A stretch of DNA of 64,000 bases from Lachnospiraceae bacterium (GTDB lineage: Bacteria; Bacillota; Clostridia; Lachnospirales; Lachnospiraceae): the NCBI GenBank assembly GCA_021203465.1, contig JAJQBC010000124.1, positions 1 to 64,000 on the forward strand, in the 5' to 3' direction. Below the pieces are notes generated by a model. The model saw only the letters and a program-made list of their open reading frames with translations. It had not been told where the DNA came from and searched no databases. Both the position numbers and the translations under genes were made by a program. Positions 47,288 through 56,812 of the stretch are shown here, one piece after another (the first letter of the stretch is position 1; the number at the start of each line of letters is the position of its first letter).

Positions 47288-48739
47288 ATGGAAAAAGTAC
47301 GTACTAGGTTTGCGCCGAGTCCGACCGGGCGCATGCATGTAGGAAACTTGCGGACGGCGCTCTACGCCTATCTGATCGCGAAGCACGAGGGAGGAGATTT
47401 CCTCCTGCGCATCGAGGACACCGATCAGGAGCGGCTCGTGGAGGGCGCGGTCGATATCATTTATCGGACGCTCGCGGTGACCGGACTTGTCCACGATGAG
47501 GGGCCGGATAAGGACGGCGGTGTCGGCCCCTATGTACAGAGTGAGCGGCGGAACGCCGGTATTTATATGGAATATGCCAGACAGCTTGTGGAGAAAGGCG
47601 AGGCCTATTACTGCTTCTGTGACAAGGAGCGTCTGGAGAGTTTAAAGCAGGTAGTCGCCGGCAAGGAGATCTCGGCCTATGACAAGCACTGTCTGCATCT
47701 GTCAAAGGAGGAAATCGAGGCGAATCTTAAGGCGGGAAAGCCCTATGTCATCCGCCAGAATAATCCGCAGACCGGGACGACTACCTTCCACGACGAGATC
47801 TACGGCGACATCACGGTCGACAACGCGGAGCTCGACGACATGATCCTGATCAAGTCGGACGGCTATCCGACCTACAATTTTGCAAATGTCGTGGACGATC
47901 ATCTGATGGGGATTACCCACGTGGTGCGCGGAAATGAATATCTCTCGTCCTCGCCGAAGTACAACCGGCTCTATGAGGCTTTCGGCTGGGAGGTGCCGGT
48001 CTATGTGCACTGTCCGCTGATCACCGATGAGGAGCACAGGAAGCTGAGCAAGCGCTGCGGCCACTGCTCCTATGAGGATCTGATTGAGCAGGGATTTCTG
48101 AGCGAGGCGGTCGTGAACTTTGTGGCATTGCTTGGCTGGGCGCCGGAGGACAATCAGGAGATCATGTCCCTTGCGGAGCTCGTGGAAAAGTTCGACTATC
48201 GGCATATGAGCAAATCCCCCGCGGTCTTCGACTATGGAAAGCTGAAGTGGATGAACGGCGAGTACATCAAGGCGACGGACTTCGAACCCTTCTATGAGCG
48301 GGCGCTGCCGTATATCCGGGAGACGATCACGAAGGACTATGATTTCCGCAAGATCGCGCAGATGGTGAAGACGCGCATCGAGATATTCCCGGATATCCCG
48401 GCGCTGATCGACTTCTTCGAGGCGGTACCGGACTATGATGTGTCGATGTATCGCCACAAGAAGATGAAGACGACGGAAGAGAGCTCGCTCACCGTACTGA
48501 AGGAGACGCTGCCGCTGCTCGAAGCGCAGGAGGATTACAGCAATGATGCGCTCTACGCGACGCTGAGCGCTTATGTGGCAGAGAAGGGCTATAAGAACGG
48601 ACAGGTTATGTGGCCGGTTCGCATCGCGCTGTCCGGAAAGCAGATGACGCCGTGCGGAGCGACAGAGATTCTGGAGGTACTTGGAAAAGAGGAGAGCGTC
48701 GCCCGTATCCGGCATGCGATCGAAAAACTCGAGGCATAA
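47288..48739 (+). CDS. gltX: Glutamyl-tRNA synthetase
   Basis: Class I synthetase, 483 residues. HIGH motif [18 protein letters not shown] (about 6-23) and KMSKS motif as KLSKRCG (about 252), then an anticodon-binding helical domain. ATG 47288 follows GGAGGAGAGAG. A TATAAT lies at 47199-47204 with a poor -35. The 161 bases between ttcA and gltX show nothing else. Confidence 0.96.
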   Translation: MEKVRTRFAPSPTGRMHVGNLRTALYAYLIAKHEGGDFLLRIEDTDQERLVEGAVDIIYRTLAVTGLVHDEGPDKDGGVGPYVQSERRNAGIYMEYARQLVEKGEAYYCFCDKERLESLKQVVAGKEISAYDKHCLHLSKEEIEANLKAGKPYVIRQNNPQTGTTTFHDEIYGDITVDNAELDDMILIKSDGYPTYNFANVVDDHLMGITHVVRGNEYLSSSPKYNRLYEAFGWEVPVYVHCPLITDEEHRKLSKRCGHCSYEDLIEQGFLSEAVVNFVALLGWAPEDNQEIMSLAELVEKFDYRHMSKSPAVFDYGKLKWMNGEYIKATDFEPFYERALPYIRETITKDYDFRKIAQMVKTRIEIFPDIPALIDFFEAVPDYDVSMYRHKKMKTTEESSLTVLKETLPLLEAQEDYSNDALYATLSAYVAEKGYKNGQVMWPVRIALSGKQMTPCGATEILEVLGKEESVARIRHAIEKLEA

Positions 48740-48784
48740 AAGCTTGGGCCTGTGCTGCCTGTACAGGCTCTCAGGAGGTATAAA

Positions 48785-50281
48785 ATGGCAAAAGCGATCA
48801 TGATACAGGGCACGATGTCAAATTCGGGCAAAAGTTTTCTCACGGCAGGTCTCTGCCGCGTGTTCAAGCAAGACGGCTACCGGGTTGCGCCATTTAAATC
48901 TCAGAATATGGCGCTCAATTCCTACATTACAAAGGATGGTCTGGAGATTGGGCGGGCACAGGCGATGCAGGCGGAGGCCTGTGATATTGACCCGACCGTG
49001 GATATGAACCCGATTCTGCTCAAGCCTACCAGCAATGTCGGCAGCCAGATCATTGTGAACGGCGAAGTCCGCGGCAATATGAAGGCTATGGACTATTATC
49101 AGCGCAAAAAGGAGCTTATTCCGGATGTGATGGCTGCTTTTGAGCGGCTGAGCGCGGAATATGATATTATTGTGATCGAGGGCGCGGGCAGTCCGGCGGA
49201 GATCAACCTTCATGAAAATGATATTGTCAATATGGGCATGGCGCGTATGGCAAAGGCTCCGGTGCTTCTGGTGGGGGATATCGATCGCGGCGGCGTTTTC
49301 GCGGCGCTCTACGGCACGGTGAAGTTGCTGCCGGAGGAGGAGCAGGCCATGATCAAGGGTCTGGTCGTCAATAAGTTTCGCGGCGATGTCAAGATTCTTG
49401 AGCCGGGGCTGGATATGATCGAGGAGCGCACTTCGATTCCGGTGGTTGGCGTTGTGCCGATGGAGCCGCTCGACATTGACGATGAGGACAGCCTGTCCGA
49501 TCGCCTGAATCAGACGGTCCGGGGCGCCGGACTTGACGTGGCGGTCATTCACCTGCCGCATATCTCAAATTTCACGGACTTCTCCGCGTTTGAACGCATG
49601 GACGGCGTATCGCTGCGTTATGTGAGGCAGCCGGGCATGCTCGCTGATCCGGATCTTATTCTGATTCCCGGTACGAAAAATACGATGGACGACATGCAGT
49701 GGCTGCGCGAATCCGGCATGGAGGCACTGATCCTGCGGCAGGCGGAGAAACACACGCCGATCATCGGCATCTGCGGCGGATTCCAGCTTCTTGGAAAAAA
49801 GATGGAAGATCCGCACGGCGTCGAGCATGGCGGAAGCATGCGCGGCATGGGACTTCTGGATACGCGGACGGTCTTCGAGGAAGCAAAGACGAGAACGCAG
49901 ATCAGCGGCGTCATGGAGCAGGGCGCAGGGCTCTGGACAGACTGGCAGGGCAGGAGCGTGACCGGCTATGAGATCCACATGGGTGTGTCAGAGAATCTGG
50001 GCGGATGCAGAGAGCTGATCCGGCTCGCGGATGGGCGGATTGATGCGCTGTCAAATGAGGATGGCAGTGTGATGGGCAGTTATCTGCACGGCATCTTTGA
50101 TACGGACGGTTTTGCGGAGAGTATGATTCGTAGTCTGATGAAGGAAAAAGGAATGGATTACGGCAGCTGGCACTTTGACCTGGCGGCGCATAAGAAGCAG
50201 GAATACGACAAGCTGGCCGACCTTGTGAGAAAATCCTTTGATATGGATAAAATCTACGAGATACTGAAGGAGGGCATCTGA
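48785..50281 (+). CDS. cobQ: Cobyric acid synthase
   Basis: Amidates four side chains of adenosylcobyrinic a,c-diamide using glutamine and ATP. 498 residues: P-loop-like QGTMSNSGKSFL at the N-terminus, VEDIDRGGVFA-type loop (VGDIDRGGVFAALYG), and a class I amidotransferase domain with Cys in GICGGFQLLGKKM (about 328) and His in SYLHGIFDTDGF (about 435). AGGAGG lies 6 bases before ATG 48785. A small hairpin (GCCTGT/ACAGGC, 48748-48768) precedes it. No cobalamin riboswitch is seen upstream. First gene of the cobalamin cluster. Confidence 0.96.
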   Translation: MAKAIMIQGTMSNSGKSFLTAGLCRVFKQDGYRVAPFKSQNMALNSYITKDGLEIGRAQAMQAEACDIDPTVDMNPILLKPTSNVGSQIIVNGEVRGNMKAMDYYQRKKELIPDVMAAFERLSAEYDIIVIEGAGSPAEINLHENDIVNMGMARMAKAPVLLVGDIDRGGVFAALYGTVKLLPEEEQAMIKGLVVNKFRGDVKILEPGLDMIEERTSIPVVGVVPMEPLDIDDEDSLSDRLNQTVRGAGLDVAVIHLPHISNFTDFSAFERMDGVSLRYVRQPGMLADPDLILIPGTKNTMDDMQWLRESGMEALILRQAEKHTPIIGICGGFQLLGKKMEDPHGVEHGGSMRGMGLLDTRTVFEEAKTRTQISGVMEQGAGLWTDWQGRSVTGYEIHMGVSENLGGCRELIRLADGRIDALSNEDGSVMGSYLHGIFDTDGFAESMIRSLMKEKGMDYGSWHFDLAAHKKQEYDKLADLVRKSFDMDKIYEILKEGI

Positions 50282-50910
50282 TGCTGAACAATATAGAGAT
50301 TGTGAAACCGATGGAGATCGAAAAACGGAGCATGGAGATCATCACCTCTGAACTTGGCGGGCGCAGCTGGCCGGAACCGGAGTTTTCCATTGTGAAGCGC
50401 TGCATCCACACCTCGGCAGATTTTGATTATGCAGACAACCTGTGCTTTTCTGAAAACGCGGCGATGCTCGGCGTCGAAGCCCTGCGGCGGGGCGCCTGCA
50501 TCGTGACCGATACGAAGATGGCCTGGTCCGGTATCAATAAGAAAATCCTCGCGGACTACGGCGGAGAAGCTTTCTGTTTCATGAGCGATGAGGATGTCGC
50601 AAGGGAGGCGAAGGAGCGCGAGTGCACGCGTGCGGCGATCTGTATGGAGCGAGGGGCGGCACTTGGGCGCGAGGTGATCTTTGCAGTCGGAAACGCACCG
50701 ACTGCGCTCATCCGGCTCTATGAACTGATTCAGGAGCAGAAAGTAAATCCTGCGCTGATCATCGGCGCACCGGTCGGCTTCGTCAACGTTGTCGAGGCAA
50801 AGGAGCTGATCATGACCGCCGGAGTCCCCTATATCGTGCCGAGAGGGCGCAAGGGCGGCAGCAATATCGCAGCGACGATCTGCAACGCGATGCTGTACTG
50901 GAAGGGCTGA
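50281..50910 (+). CDS. cbiC: Precorrin-8X / cobalt-precorrin-8 methylmutase
   Basis: Moves the C11 methyl group to C12, giving (cobalt-)hydrogenobyrinate. 209 residues with the catalytic His in VKRCIHTSADFDY (about 39-51) and GRKGGSNIAATICNAMLY at the C-terminus. Its ATG shares the A of the cobQ stop (TGATG), so the two are coupled. Confidence 0.96.
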   Translation: MLNNIEIVKPMEIEKRSMEIITSELGGRSWPEPEFSIVKRCIHTSADFDYADNLCFSENAAMLGVEALRRGACIVTDTKMAWSGINKKILADYGGEAFCFMSDEDVAREAKERECTRAAICMERGAALGREVIFAVGNAPTALIRLYELIQEQKVNPALIIGAPVGFVNVVEAKELIMTAGVPYIVPRGRKGGSNIAATICNAMLYWKG

Positions 50911-50913
50911 TAT

Positions 50914-51405
50914 ATGAGTATCACAGTTAGAAAATATATGGAGGCTGATGTTCCCGCCATGAACACGATCTGGAATGAGGTTGTCGAGGACGGGGTCGCG
51001 TTTCCGCAGGAAGAATTCTTGAACGACGAGACAGGTCGCGCGTTTTTCGCCGGGCAGACTTACTGCGGCGTTGCGGAGGATACAGATACCGGCATAATCT
51101 ACGGGCTCTATATCCTGCACCCGAACAATATCGGCCGCTGTTGCCATATCTGCAACGCAAGTTATGCGGTGAAAAGAGACAGCCGTGGTCTGCATATCGG
51201 CGAAGGGCTGGTGTCGGACTGTCTTGCGCAGGCGAAGCGCTGCGGTTATCGTGTGCTGCAGTTCAATGCGGTCGTCGCCACGAACATGCACGCGAGGCAT
51301 CTCTACGAGCGTCTCGGCTTTACGCAGCTCGGCGTGATTCCGGGCGGTTTCCGCATGAAGGACGGGCATTATGAGGATATTTGTCCGTATTATCATGTAC
51401 TTTAG
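50914..51405 (+). CDS. GNAT-family N-acetyltransferase
   Basis: 163 residues with the GNAT acetyl-CoA site around RDSRGLHIGEGLVSDCLAQA (about 87-106) and the C-terminal beta-bulge YERLGFTQLGVIPGGF (about 130). It is close to phosphinothricin-acetyltransferase-like members, which act on small amino-containing compounds. It starts 3 bases after cbiC. No reason is seen for a role in cobalamin synthesis; it begins the non-cobalamin insertion in the cluster. Confidence 0.88.
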   Translation: MSITVRKYMEADVPAMNTIWNEVVEDGVAFPQEEFLNDETGRAFFAGQTYCGVAEDTDTGIIYGLYILHPNNIGRCCHICNASYAVKRDSRGLHIGEGLVSDCLAQAKRCGYRVLQFNAVVATNMHARHLYERLGFTQLGVIPGGFRMKDGHYEDICPYYHVL

Positions 51406-51488
51406 CAATAATCAGAGATATTCTGATGTTTTGTCGAGGACTGCTGACAATGGAAAGAGAAGAATGATAGTAGAAACAGGTGAGCAAT

Positions 51489-52217
51489 ATGACACTGCTG
51501 GAAACACTGCGGCATGAAAAGAAAGGAAAGATAAAAGGCGGTATTTATCATCGGCTTCAGGTCGAGATGACCTACAACTCCAACCATATGGAGGGCAGCC
51601 GCCTGACGCAGGAACAGACACAGTATATCTATGAGACAAACACGGTGGGCGTGGAGGGTGATGCACTGAATGTGGACGATATCGTGGAGACGGTCAATCA
51701 TTTCCGATGTATTGATCTGGTGATCGAAGATGTGGAACACTCACTGAGTGAGGAATTTATCAAGACGCTTCACCAAACGTTGAAAACAGGCACCAGCGAT
51801 TCCCGCAAGGACTGGTTTGCTGTCGGAGAATATAAAAAACTGGCGAATGAGGTTGGTATGATGGAGACGACAGCGCCGGAGGATGTGCCGCGGCGCATGA
51901 GGGAACTGCTGCATTTCTACACGGACGATGAAAAGAAAACACTGGAACAGTTGCTGGAATTTCACTATTCTTTTGAGAGGATTCATCCTTTTCAGGATGG
52001 TAACGGGCGTGTGGGACGGCTGATTCTTCTGAAAGAGTGCCTGCGCAATGATATCGTTCCTTTTATCATCAGTGATGACCTGAAGTATTACTATTACAGG
52101 GGACTACGCGAGTGGAAGTCGGAGAGAGGATATCTGCGGGATACCTGCCTGACTGCACAGGATCGGTTCAAGAAATATCTGGATTATTTTGGAGTAAAAT
52201 ATAGAAACGTAAAATGA
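51489..52217 (+). CDS. Fic-domain protein (AMP transferase) with N-terminal inhibitory motif
   Basis: 242 residues. The active-site motif HPFQDGNGRVGR (about 165-176) is complete, as needed to transfer AMP to a target hydroxyl. The N-terminal SNHMEG (about 29-34) fits the (S/T)xxxE(G/N) inhibitory helix, so this is an auto-inhibited class and needs no separate antitoxin. The start is ATG 51489 after AGGTGA; GTG 51480 is possible. It lies between cobalamin genes together with DUF3990- and DUF3791-like genes. Confidence 0.9.
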   Translation: MTLLETLRHEKKGKIKGGIYHRLQVEMTYNSNHMEGSRLTQEQTQYIYETNTVGVEGDALNVDDIVETVNHFRCIDLVIEDVEHSLSEEFIKTLHQTLKTGTSDSRKDWFAVGEYKKLANEVGMMETTAPEDVPRRMRELLHFYTDDEKKTLEQLLEFHYSFERIHPFQDGNGRVGRLILLKECLRNDIVPFIISDDLKYYYYRGLREWKSERGYLRDTCLTAQDRFKKYLDYFGVKYRNVK

Positions 52218-52242
52218 ATGCGATTTAATGAGGAAACAGAAT

Positions 52243-52704
52243 ATGATTTTATATCATGCCAGCAAGATAGAAGTCCCCTGGCCTGAGGTTCGTAAATCAA
52301 GATATACCAAAGATTTCTCATGGGGATTTTACTGCACAAACAGGAAAGAGCAGGCCGTCCGCTGGGCAAATCGGGGAACAGGGACTCCCGTGGTCGACCG
52401 CTACGAGTATGAGGAGAATCTCAGCCTGCGTATTCTGAGATTTGAAAAAATGACAGACGAATGGCTGGATTTCATTGCCCGGTGTCGATCGGGAAATGTC
52501 CATGATTACGATATTGTGGAAGGGCCGATGGCAAATGATACGGTGTGGAACTATGTCAATGACTTTATCAACGGTACAATTAGCAGAAAGCAGTTTTGGG
52601 CGCTTGCGGAATTTCGATATCCGACGCACCAGATCAGTTTTCATACGTTAAATGCACTGAACTGTCTGACGTTTCTGGGAAGCGAGGTCATCTATGACAG
52701 ATAA
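52243..52704 (+). CDS. DUF3990 protein
   Basis: 153 residues from ATG 52243 (MILYHASK); ATG 52228 is the alternative. The layout, LYHAS near the start, DFSWGFYCTNRKEQAVRWA (about 23-41) and a C-terminal helical part, is that of DUF3990, a family with a likely relation to ADP-ribosyltransferase folds. The enzymatic role is not shown. It overlaps the next gene by 11 bases, as is usual for DUF3990/DUF3791 pairs, which have the form of toxin-antitoxin modules. Confidence 0.8.
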   Translation: MILYHASKIEVPWPEVRKSRYTKDFSWGFYCTNRKEQAVRWANRGTGTPVVDRYEYEENLSLRILRFEKMTDEWLDFIARCRSGNVHDYDIVEGPMANDTVWNYVNDFINGTISRKQFWALAEFRYPTHQISFHTLNALNCLTFLGSEVIYDR

Positions 52705-53137
52705 AGAAAAAAATGATTACTTTTATGTCTGTTCATTGATTGAATTTACGGCGCGAAAAACAAATAACAAGAGGGGCATTGTGGTGAATGCTCTGGGACT
52801 TGACGGCGTCAGAAAACAGCTCAAAGATGCGGAAGTCAATCACTGTCTTTCCTTTGAACAAATCTCAGACGAATTGATCGGGCAGTACGCTGTGACAGAT
52901 GGAAATTTCGATACAATCACGAATTGCAAATATCGTATCCCCGGGTTTATGGATATCGGAAGGCTCTACATGTATCTGATTCAGGATCTGGCAAAGCCTG
53001 GGACGGAAGCAGAGACTCTGATGGTGGTATTTAAATCTTTTCTCAGCGATGAGATATCAAATTTTTCTACGGGAGTATATTATGAGAATCTGAGCTATCT
53101 GGAAGAATCATTTAAGGCAGGATATTTATTGGAATAA
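52694..53137 (+). CDS. DUF3791-like partner protein
   Basis: 147 residues. The N-terminal half (YFYVCSLIEFTARKTNN) resembles the short DUF3791 helical domain; the C-terminal half (MDIGRLYMYLIQDLA ... YYENLSYLEESFKAGYLLE) looks like a separate helical domain that often occurs with DUF3990 neighbours. It may neutralise or regulate the DUF3990 protein; that is inference from the overlap and pairing. No catalytic residues are evident. Confidence 0.6.
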   Translation: MTDKEKNDYFYVCSLIEFTARKTNNKRGIVVNALGLDGVRKQLKDAEVNHCLSFEQISDELIGQYAVTDGNFDTITNCKYRIPGFMDIGRLYMYLIQDLAKPGTEAETLMVVFKSFLSDEISNFSTGVYYENLSYLEESFKAGYLLE

Positions 53138-53152
53138 GGAGAGGAATAAAGG

Positions 53153-54214
53153 ATGGAGGATTTACAGAAGATCATTTCGGAAATCGTCCCGATCGACCGG
53201 GACATCATGGAGGAGACCTGGAAGTGCTGGGATTCGCTTGCGAAGCCGCTGCGAGGCCTGGGCTGGCTCGAGGAGGCGCTCGTGCAGATCGCCGGCATCA
53301 TGGGGACGACCACGCCGCATCCGGATAAGCGGGCTACCGTCATCATGGGCGCGGACAACGGCGTCGTCGCGGAGGGCGTGACACAGACCGACAGCTCGGT
53401 GACGATTCAGGTGCTGGAGAATATGGGTGACGGTATGTCTACGGCCTGTATTATGGGAAAGCTGGCCGGTTGCGACTCCGTGCCGGTCAATATCGGGTCT
53501 CTGACTGATGCGAAGCATCCGAAGATTCAGAACCGTGTCGTGCGCTATGGCACCGGAAATATCGCGACAGGACCGGCCATGACGCGCGAGGAGTGTGTGC
53601 GGGCGATCATGACCGGCGTTGATGTTGTCCGTGAGTTGAAGAAAGATGGATATCAGCTCATCGTCACCGGCGAGATGGGCATCGGAAATACGACGACGAG
53701 CGCGGCCTGCGCGGCGGTGCTCTTTGACCGCGATCCGGAGGATGTCACAGGGCGCGGAGCAGGGCTTTCGAGTGAAGGCCTGAAGCGTAAGGTCGACGCG
53801 ATTCGCCGTGCGATCGCGGTCAATCAGCCGGACAAGACGGATGCGATTGACGTGATCTCAAAAGTCGGCGGACTCGACATCGCCGGGCTTGTCGGCTGTT
53901 ATCTCGGCGCGGCGCACGAGCATATGCCTGTTCTGATCGACGGGTTCATTTCGGCTGTTTCCGCGTATCTGGCAGGGATGCTCTGCGAAACGGCGAAAGA
54001 GTATATGATTGCGACGCACGATTCGACCGAGCCGGCAGCGCATATGGTTCTCGAGCAGCTCGGTATGAAAGCTCCGCTGCAGGCAGGCATGCATCTCGGC
54101 GAGGGGACGGGGGCGATCATGGGACTGGCGCTGATCGATCAGGCCATGAACGTCTATTATCACATGGTGACCTGGGACGGCGCGCATGTGGAGGCCTATG
54201 AGCACTTGAAGTAA
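53153..54214 (+). CDS. cobT: Nicotinate-nucleotide:dimethylbenzimidazole phosphoribosyltransferase
   Basis: Activates the lower-ligand base as its alpha-ribotide. 353 residues: KPLRGLGWLEE (about 25), GADNGVVAEGVTQ (about 66), GEMGIGNTTTSAA (about 175) and, near the C-terminus, LHLGEGTGA (MHLGEGTGAIMG, about 321) with the catalytic Glu. AAGGAGAGG precedes the ATG. It resumes the cobalamin genes after the inserted Fic/DUF group. The 137 bases after it show nothing but an AAGGAGG at 54287 without a fitting start. Confidence 0.96.
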   Translation: MEDLQKIISEIVPIDRDIMEETWKCWDSLAKPLRGLGWLEEALVQIAGIMGTTTPHPDKRATVIMGADNGVVAEGVTQTDSSVTIQVLENMGDGMSTACIMGKLAGCDSVPVNIGSLTDAKHPKIQNRVVRYGTGNIATGPAMTREECVRAIMTGVDVVRELKKDGYQLIVTGEMGIGNTTTSAACAAVLFDRDPEDVTGRGAGLSSEGLKRKVDAIRRAIAVNQPDKTDAIDVISKVGGLDIAGLVGCYLGAAHEHMPVLIDGFISAVSAYLAGMLCETAKEYMIATHDSTEPAAHMVLEQLGMKAPLQAGMHLGEGTGAIMGLALIDQAMNVYYHMVTWDGAHVEAYEHLK

Positions 54215-54351
54215 CAGTTCCGGGAAAAGCAGAGAATCGTTAAGCCTCAGATATATGATGCGCAAGCGGCATGTAGCTTTCGAAAAAGGAGGTCTGTGGC
54301 CTGCTGTTCCGAACAATTATAACTTGAAGTAGTAACTGGCAGGAGCGTTCG

Positions 54352-55593
54352 ATGGAAGAATTTGTCTACAAAAATCACAAAAAACTGCGCTACGGCTACA
54401 CGACCGGCTCCTGCGCGGCAGCGGCGGCGAAGGCTGCCGCCACCATGCTCCTGAGTGGACGCGAAATCTCCTATGTCGAACTTATGACGCCGAAGGGCGT
54501 GGCGCTTCATCTGGAGGTGCTGGATATTCGCCGGGAGATCGACAGTGTGAGCTGCGCGATCCAGAAGGATGGCGGCGACGACCCGGATGTGACGAACGGA
54601 ATTCTGGTCTACGCGAAGGTACAGAGGAGGGGGCCACAGACCAGAGTGTCGGAATCTATCGGCGACAATCGCACGGCGACGACGCAGTCTGACAGTGATC
54701 AGGGGGAGAATGGATGCGAATCGGGCGCGGCGCATGATTCTGGCCGCATCCATATCGACGGCGGAGTTGGCGTGGGGCGTGTCACGAAGCCGGGATTGGA
54801 ACAGCCGGTCGGCGAGGCGGCGATCAACCGAGTGCCGCGACAGATGATTCACGAAAATCTGGAATCGGTGTGTACAAAGTATCATTACGACGGCGAACTC
54901 GATGTGACGATTTCGATCCCGGCAGGGGAAGAACTTGCGGCAAAGACCTTCAACCCCAGACTCGGCATTGTGGGCGGCATTTCCGTGCTCGGCACGAGTG
55001 GGATTGTGGAGCCGATGAGCGAGCAGGCATTGATCGAGACGATCCGTGTGGAGATGCGTCAGAAGCTGGCGAACGGCATGGAGTATCTTCTGGTAGTTCC
55101 TGGCAACTACGGCATCGATTTTCTCTCACAGTACGGACACGGCCTTGATCTTGAGGATGCGGTGAAATGCAGCAATTTTGTTGGCGAGGCGCTCGACGCC
55201 GCAGTGGAATTCGGGGCGAAGGGCGTACTGCTGGTCGGACATATTGGGAAGTTTGTCAAGCTGGCAGGCGGGATCATGAACACGCATTCTCATAACGCGG
55301 ATGCGCGCATGGAACTTCTGACTGTACACGCTGCGCTTCTGGGCGCGCCGGTAGAATTATTGCAGAAGATGATGGACTGCGTGACGACCGACGACGCGCT
55401 GAAATATCTCGACGACGCGCAGCTGATCGAGCCGGTTATGGGGCGTCTGATGGAGCGCATGGAGTTCTATGTGAATCAGCGGGCGATGCATGAACTGGAG
55501 CTCGGCGTCATCACCTTTTCAAACGTGTATGGTGTTCTCGGGCAGACGGCAAAGGTTCCGGAGCTTGTGGAGAAAATCGTGGCGCAGAGATGA
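54352..55593 (+). CDS. cbiD: Cobalt-precorrin-5B C1-methyltransferase
   Basis: Methylates C1 of cobalt-precorrin-5B in the anaerobic route. 413 residues. Motifs: LRYGYTTGSCAAAAAKAA (about 11-28), IHIDGGVGVGRVTKPGL (about 132-148) and GHIGKFVKLAGGIMNTHSHNAD (about 298-319). Residues about 93-130 (RRGPQTRVSES ... GAAHDSG) are a polar insertion where the family usually has only a few residues. The CbiD family itself lacks the usual tetrapyrrole methylase fold. cbiG follows after 159 bases, in which nothing else was found. Confidence 0.95.
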   Translation: MEEFVYKNHKKLRYGYTTGSCAAAAAKAAATMLLSGREISYVELMTPKGVALHLEVLDIRREIDSVSCAIQKDGGDDPDVTNGILVYAKVQRRGPQTRVSESIGDNRTATTQSDSDQGENGCESGAAHDSGRIHIDGGVGVGRVTKPGLEQPVGEAAINRVPRQMIHENLESVCTKYHYDGELDVTISIPAGEELAAKTFNPRLGIVGGISVLGTSGIVEPMSEQALIETIRVEMRQKLANGMEYLLVVPGNYGIDFLSQYGHGLDLEDAVKCSNFVGEALDAAVEFGAKGVLLVGHIGKFVKLAGGIMNTHSHNADARMELLTVHAALLGAPVELLQKMMDCVTTDDALKYLDDAQLIEPVMGRLMERMEFYVNQRAMHELELGVITFSNVYGVLGQTAKVPELVEKIVAQR

Positions 55594-55752
55594 GCGCGCA
55601 GCGAGTCTTGTGTGTTCATCTCGTCTGCTCTGTTTTCAAGGCTCAAAGAGACCGCGGAACAATCGACTTTTATACTTCGTGATGTCCACGCTGGCGGACA
55701 TATCCGTTTATAAAGAATGATGCAACGAAAACGATACTGACAGGTGGCTGTT

Positions 55753-56808
55753 ATGAAAGTGGCGATTATCAGTTTCACAGAACATGGAGCTTTATTGGCG
55801 CATAAGGTTTCCCGTGGATTAAGGGAACAGCAGGCAAACTGCGCGTGCTGGCTGAAAAAAAAGAATGCTTCCGCATCGGATTTCCCTGATATCCAGATTC
55901 TCGACGGCTCCCTCTCCGCGTGGACAGAAGCGCAGTTTCGGGAAACGGACGCTCTGATTTTTATCGGCGCGACGGGGATCGCGGTGCGCAGCATCGCGCC
56001 GTATGTCAGAAGTAAGAAAACAGATCCGGCGGTGCTTGTCATGGACGAGCGGGGACGGCATGTGATCTCGCTGCTGTCCGGGCATATCGGAGGGGCGAAC
56101 GCGCTGACCCTGCTCGCAGCAGAGATTACAGGCGCGGAGCCAGTCATCACAACGGCGACGGATCTGAACGGAAAATTCGCGGTCGACGCCTTCGCGGCCC
56201 GGCGTGATCTCTACATGGATTCCATGCCGATCGCGAAAGAGATCGCTGCCTGGCTGGTGGAGGGCAGGCGTGTCGGCATGCGCAGTGCATTTCCGGTATT
56301 CGGATCTGTGCCGGACGAGCTTGACCAGAATGGAACACAGGAGATCGGTTTCTCCGTCACGATCCGGAAAGACGCGCCGTTTGAGAGGACACTTCATCTC
56401 GTGCCGCGCGCTGTCGTGCTCGGCATTGGCTGTAAGAAGGGGACAGAAGAGGAGCCTATTCGCTCGTTGGTCTGTGAAACGCTTTCCCGGTATGAGATTT
56501 TTCCGGAAAGTATTGCGAAAATCGCCTCCATTGACCTAAAAAAGGAAGAACAGGGGCTCTGCAGTTTTGCGGAGAGCATCGGAGTCCCTGTTGTAACTTA
56601 CACGGCGGAGGAGCTTAAAACCGTTCAGGCAGATGAAGAATTTTCTGAATCTGATTTTGTGAAATCCGTGACGGGCGTCGGGAATGTGTGCGAGCGTGCA
56701 GCCTTGAAATGCAGCGGCGCGCGGCGTCTGCTGCTTCCGAAGACGGCGGCGCAGGGTGTCACGGTAGCGGCGGCGGTGACAGACTATACGGTATGCATGG
56801 AGGATTAG
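55753..56808 (+). CDS. cbiG: Cobalt-precorrin-5A hydrolase
   Basis: Opens the delta-lactone ring of cobalt-precorrin-5A and releases acetaldehyde. 351 residues: the N-terminal domain with IFIGATGIAVRSIAPYV (about 77) and LSGHIGGAN (about 111), and the C-terminal domain with VVLGIGCKKGT (about 221) and KSVTGVGNVCERAAL. ATG 55753 follows AGGTGG. With cbiD it marks the cobalt-early pathway. Confidence 0.95.
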   Translation: MKVAIISFTEHGALLAHKVSRGLREQQANCACWLKKKNASASDFPDIQILDGSLSAWTEAQFRETDALIFIGATGIAVRSIAPYVRSKKTDPAVLVMDERGRHVISLLSGHIGGANALTLLAAEITGAEPVITTATDLNGKFAVDAFAARRDLYMDSMPIAKEIAAWLVEGRRVGMRSAFPVFGSVPDELDQNGTQEIGFSVTIRKDAPFERTLHLVPRAVVLGIGCKKGTEEEPIRSLVCETLSRYEIFPESIAKIASIDLKKEEQGLCSFAESIGVPVVTYTAEELKTVQADEEFSESDFVKSVTGVGNVCERAALKCSGARRLLLPKTAAQGVTVAAAVTDYTVCMED

Positions 56809-56812
56809 GAAC

